Assembly (NCBI GenBank): GCA_016721945.1
Contig: JADKHC010000009.1
Span: 68,346-132,345, forward strand
Direction: 5' to 3'
Length of the DNA stretch: 64,000 nucleotides
From: Verrucomicrobiota bacterium
GTDB lineage: Bacteria > Verrucomicrobiota > Verrucomicrobiia > Opitutales > Opitutaceae
Of the stretch, positions 62,329 to 64,000 are shown piece by piece. The stretch's first letter is position 1. The number at the start of each line of letters is the position of its first letter. The translations under genes were made by a program, and so were the position numbers. The notes under the pieces were generated by a model. It worked only from the letters and a program-made list of their open reading frames with translations. It ran no database searches and was not told the origin of the DNA.

Positions 62329-63066
62329 TCAGGATTTGGCCGCGGGTTTAAAGTGAAGCGTTTCGCCTTCGGGGAACGGCAGCGACGCGAAAGACGAACC
62401 ATCGATTACCGTGCCGGTTTCTGGGATCGTGGCAAAGGACAAACCGGCGAGCGGCTTGATCTCGGAGGAAAGCGCACTCCAAAGCGTGGCGATATCAAAG
62501 CCGAGTTTGTTGCCACCCACGGCAGCGACGAGCTGAGTCAACACAACGGAATCATTGACCGTGTCAGCGACGCCGGGAACTGCAGCTTGGAACTTCTGGA
62601 GGCGGAACTGCTGGTTGATGAACGTGCCGTTTTTCTCGAAGACAGTGTGCGTCGGGATAACAACCTGAGCGGCAGAGGACGTCGCGTTGCCCTGCGTGCC
62701 AACGTAGATAATTTTAGCCTTGGCGAGCTGTTCGGCACTCAGTCCGGCGGCAGCGAGGTCTTCGTTAAGCGTGAGAACGGTCTTCACGTTGCCCGCATCG
62801 ATCGCTGTAGCGAGTTCAGCCAGTTGCGAGGATGGCAGCTTGGATATAAGGCCTGTCACGAGCGCACCGCGCGTATTCGGATTGCGGTCGGCGGAGATGA
62901 GCAACTTGTCGCCCTCGCCCACTCGCGCGACAATCGAGGCCGGTGCCTTGAGCGCGTCGGTGATCTTCTTGGTGAGGAATTGTTCTTCAACTGAGCTGCT
63001 ACCGGAGCCGACGATGGCGACGTTGCCGACTTTTAGTAGTTCGGCGGCGGCCGATATCGCGGCGCT
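62329..63066 (-). pseudogene. nuoG: nuoG, C-terminal part (separated by frameshift)
   Basis: This frame continues nuoG after a break near 63066-63106. It reads SAAISAAAELLKVGNVAIVG, then FLTKKITDALKAPASIVARV and VGEGDKLLISADRNPNTRGA up to a stop at 62329. It is the molybdopterin-oxidoreductase-like domain of NuoG, which is short here (about 245 residues). Just upstream, in the same frame, are two TGA codons (63067-63069, 63076-63078) and, before them, SIRVNGAAR, so more than one base change is needed to rejoin it to the N-terminal part. It ends nine bases before nuoH. Confidence 0.85.
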
Positions 63067-64000
63067 TCAGGGGGTTCAGCGAGCCGCGCCGTTGACCCGA
63101 ATCGAAGGCGAGGCGGCTGTCGTCGCGCACTTGTTTGAAGAGCACACGGCCGCTGTCGGCCATCCACGTGTCGTTCACCTCGTCGTTGCGACGCGGCGTG
63201 ATGCGGTAGATCTGACCTTCACGCGACCAGACGACGGTATTGGCTCCAACGGATGATTCGGTATCGATACTATTCGTCTGCTTGAGGAACCAGACGCGCA
63301 TCTTGAAGCGGAAATCGGTGCTCGTGAGCGCACCGACAGGGCAAATGTCGACGGTGTTGAGCGAGTAATTATTTTCGAGCTGCTTGCCGGGATAACAGGT
63401 CAACGTCGAGTAACTGCCGCGATCGATGAAGCCAAGCACATCGTCCTTCGCGACGTCCTTTGAGAAACGGATGCAACGCGAACAAAGCACACAACGCTCG
63501 TCGTCGAGCGTGACGCGCGGCCCGAGTTGGGTGCGTTTCGGCTTCACGTTTTTCTGCTCGATGAAGCGCGAGTAGCCGCGCCCATAACCAGTCGCCTGCT
63601 CCTGCAATTTGCATTCGCCGGCCTGATCGCAGATCGGGCAGTCGAGCGGATGGTTGATGAGAAGGAATTCCATCACGCCCTCGCGGCAGTCTTTGATCTG
63701 CGGCGTATTCGTGCGGATGTGCAGGCCCGGCATCGCGTTGGTCGCACAACCAATCTGCGGGCGCGGCATCCAATTGATCTTCTGCTTGCCGTTGGCGGGA
63801 TCGATGACCGGTTGCTTCGTCGCCGGATCGACTGCGGGCAGTCCCATCTCGACCAAACACATGCGGCAATTGCCCACGATCGGAAGTTTAGGGTGGTAGC
63901 AATAGTGCGGCACATCCACGCCGACCAGACGGGCAGCTTCGATCACGTTCGTACCCTTGGGCACGGCGATCTCTTTGCCGTCGATGTTGACGGTGACGAG
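62999..64000 (-). CDS. nuoG: NADH-quinone oxidoreductase subunit G, N-terminal part (runs off window)
   Basis: The gene enters from the right edge of the window (LVTVNIDGKEIAVPKGTNVI) without its start codon. Iron-sulfur sites are complete: [2Fe-2S] in HYCYHPKLPIVGNCRMCLVE, the His/Cys cluster HPLDCPICDQAGEC and the [4Fe-4S] CVLCSRCIRF with a later DICPVGALTS. After QVRDDSRLA the frame turns into Arg-rich nonsense (RRGSLNPLKRRDIGRRR) and stops at 62999. One extra base around 63105 accounts for the departure, as the neighbouring frame gives SIRVNGAAR. Confidence 0.92.
   Translation of the reverse strand, partial: LVTVNIDGKEIAVPKGTNVIEAARLVGVDVPHYCYHPKLPIVGNCRMCLVEMGLPAVDPATKQPVIDPANGKQKINWMPRPQIGCATNAMPGLHIRTNTPQIKDCREGVMEFLLINHPLDCPICDQAGECKLQEQATGYGRGYSRFIEQKNVKPKRTQLGPRVTLDDERCVLCSRCIRFSKDVAKDDVLGFIDRGSYSTLTCYPGKQLENNYSLNTVDICPVGALTSTDFRFKMRVWFLKQTNSIDTESSVGANTVVWSREGQIYRITPRRNDEVNDTWMADSGRVLFKQVRDDSRLAFDSGQRRGSLNPLKRRDIGRRRTTKSRQRRHRRLR

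Overview
The window looks like a chromosomal segment from a verrucomicrobial bacterium of the Opitutales/Opitutaceae kind. Supporting signs are the high GC content, a PEP-CTERM protein built from autotransporter-type beta-strand repeats, a verrucomicrobial-style nuo operon, a double-length ThyX-like protein and many intergenic palindromic repeat families. No rRNA, tRNA or CRISPR array was found. The taxonomic call is an inference from gene content only.

Layout. 1-6.4 kb: the end of a membrane protein gene, a long U32-family protein with a palindromic repeat inserted in frame, a KinB/AlgB-like two-component system and a small membrane protein. 6.8-9.4 kb: an adenylate-kinase-like protein and an orphan coiled-coil protein. 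9.4-14.1 kb: a MacA/MacB-type ABC export operon whose adaptor gene carries a frameshift. 14.2-17.8 kb: polyphosphate glucokinase, SlyD and the PEP-CTERM protein. 18-20.1 kb: an overlapping App1-phosphatase/glycolipid-synthase gene pair. 20.3-22.9 kb: a His-rich CobW GTPase and a WD40 protein. 23-28.7 kb: a nickel island in which a CbiMQO-type transporter is divergent from larE-larC-larB, the genes for the nickel-pincer cofactor.

28.8-35.5 kb is repeat-rich. It holds a split secreted-protein gene, vapBC plus the fossil tail of a second vapC, an esterase, GNAT and VOC proteins, and three copies of a ~147-bp MITE-like element with terminal inverted repeats. 35.7-43.5 kb is ordinary: two rRNA/tRNA 2'-O-methyltransferases, BON protein, glycerate kinase, NamZ-like muramidase, a membrane-anchored regulator with its ECF sigma factor, and an ACT-domain protein. 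43.5-53 kb is accessory: small membrane and secreted proteins, L,D-transpeptidase, SHOCT protein, a complete IS66 insertion with an 8-bp target duplication, a LemA cluster, and a Tse2-like toxin beside a 76-aa candidate immunity protein. 53-64 kb holds the ThyX-like protein and the nuoGHIJKLMN operon for respiratory complex I.

Two themes cut across the window. First, at least ten palindromic repeat families occur, and in two genes a palindrome lies in frame inside the coding region, with larE ending in a third. Second, six genes are broken by apparent single-base indels (ABC adaptor, larC tail, the 28.8-kb secreted protein, a 44-kb membrane protein, tnpC, nuoG). Two of these lie in G homopolymers. 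Because housekeeping nuoG is affected, uncorrected sequencing error is a serious alternative to real gene decay.
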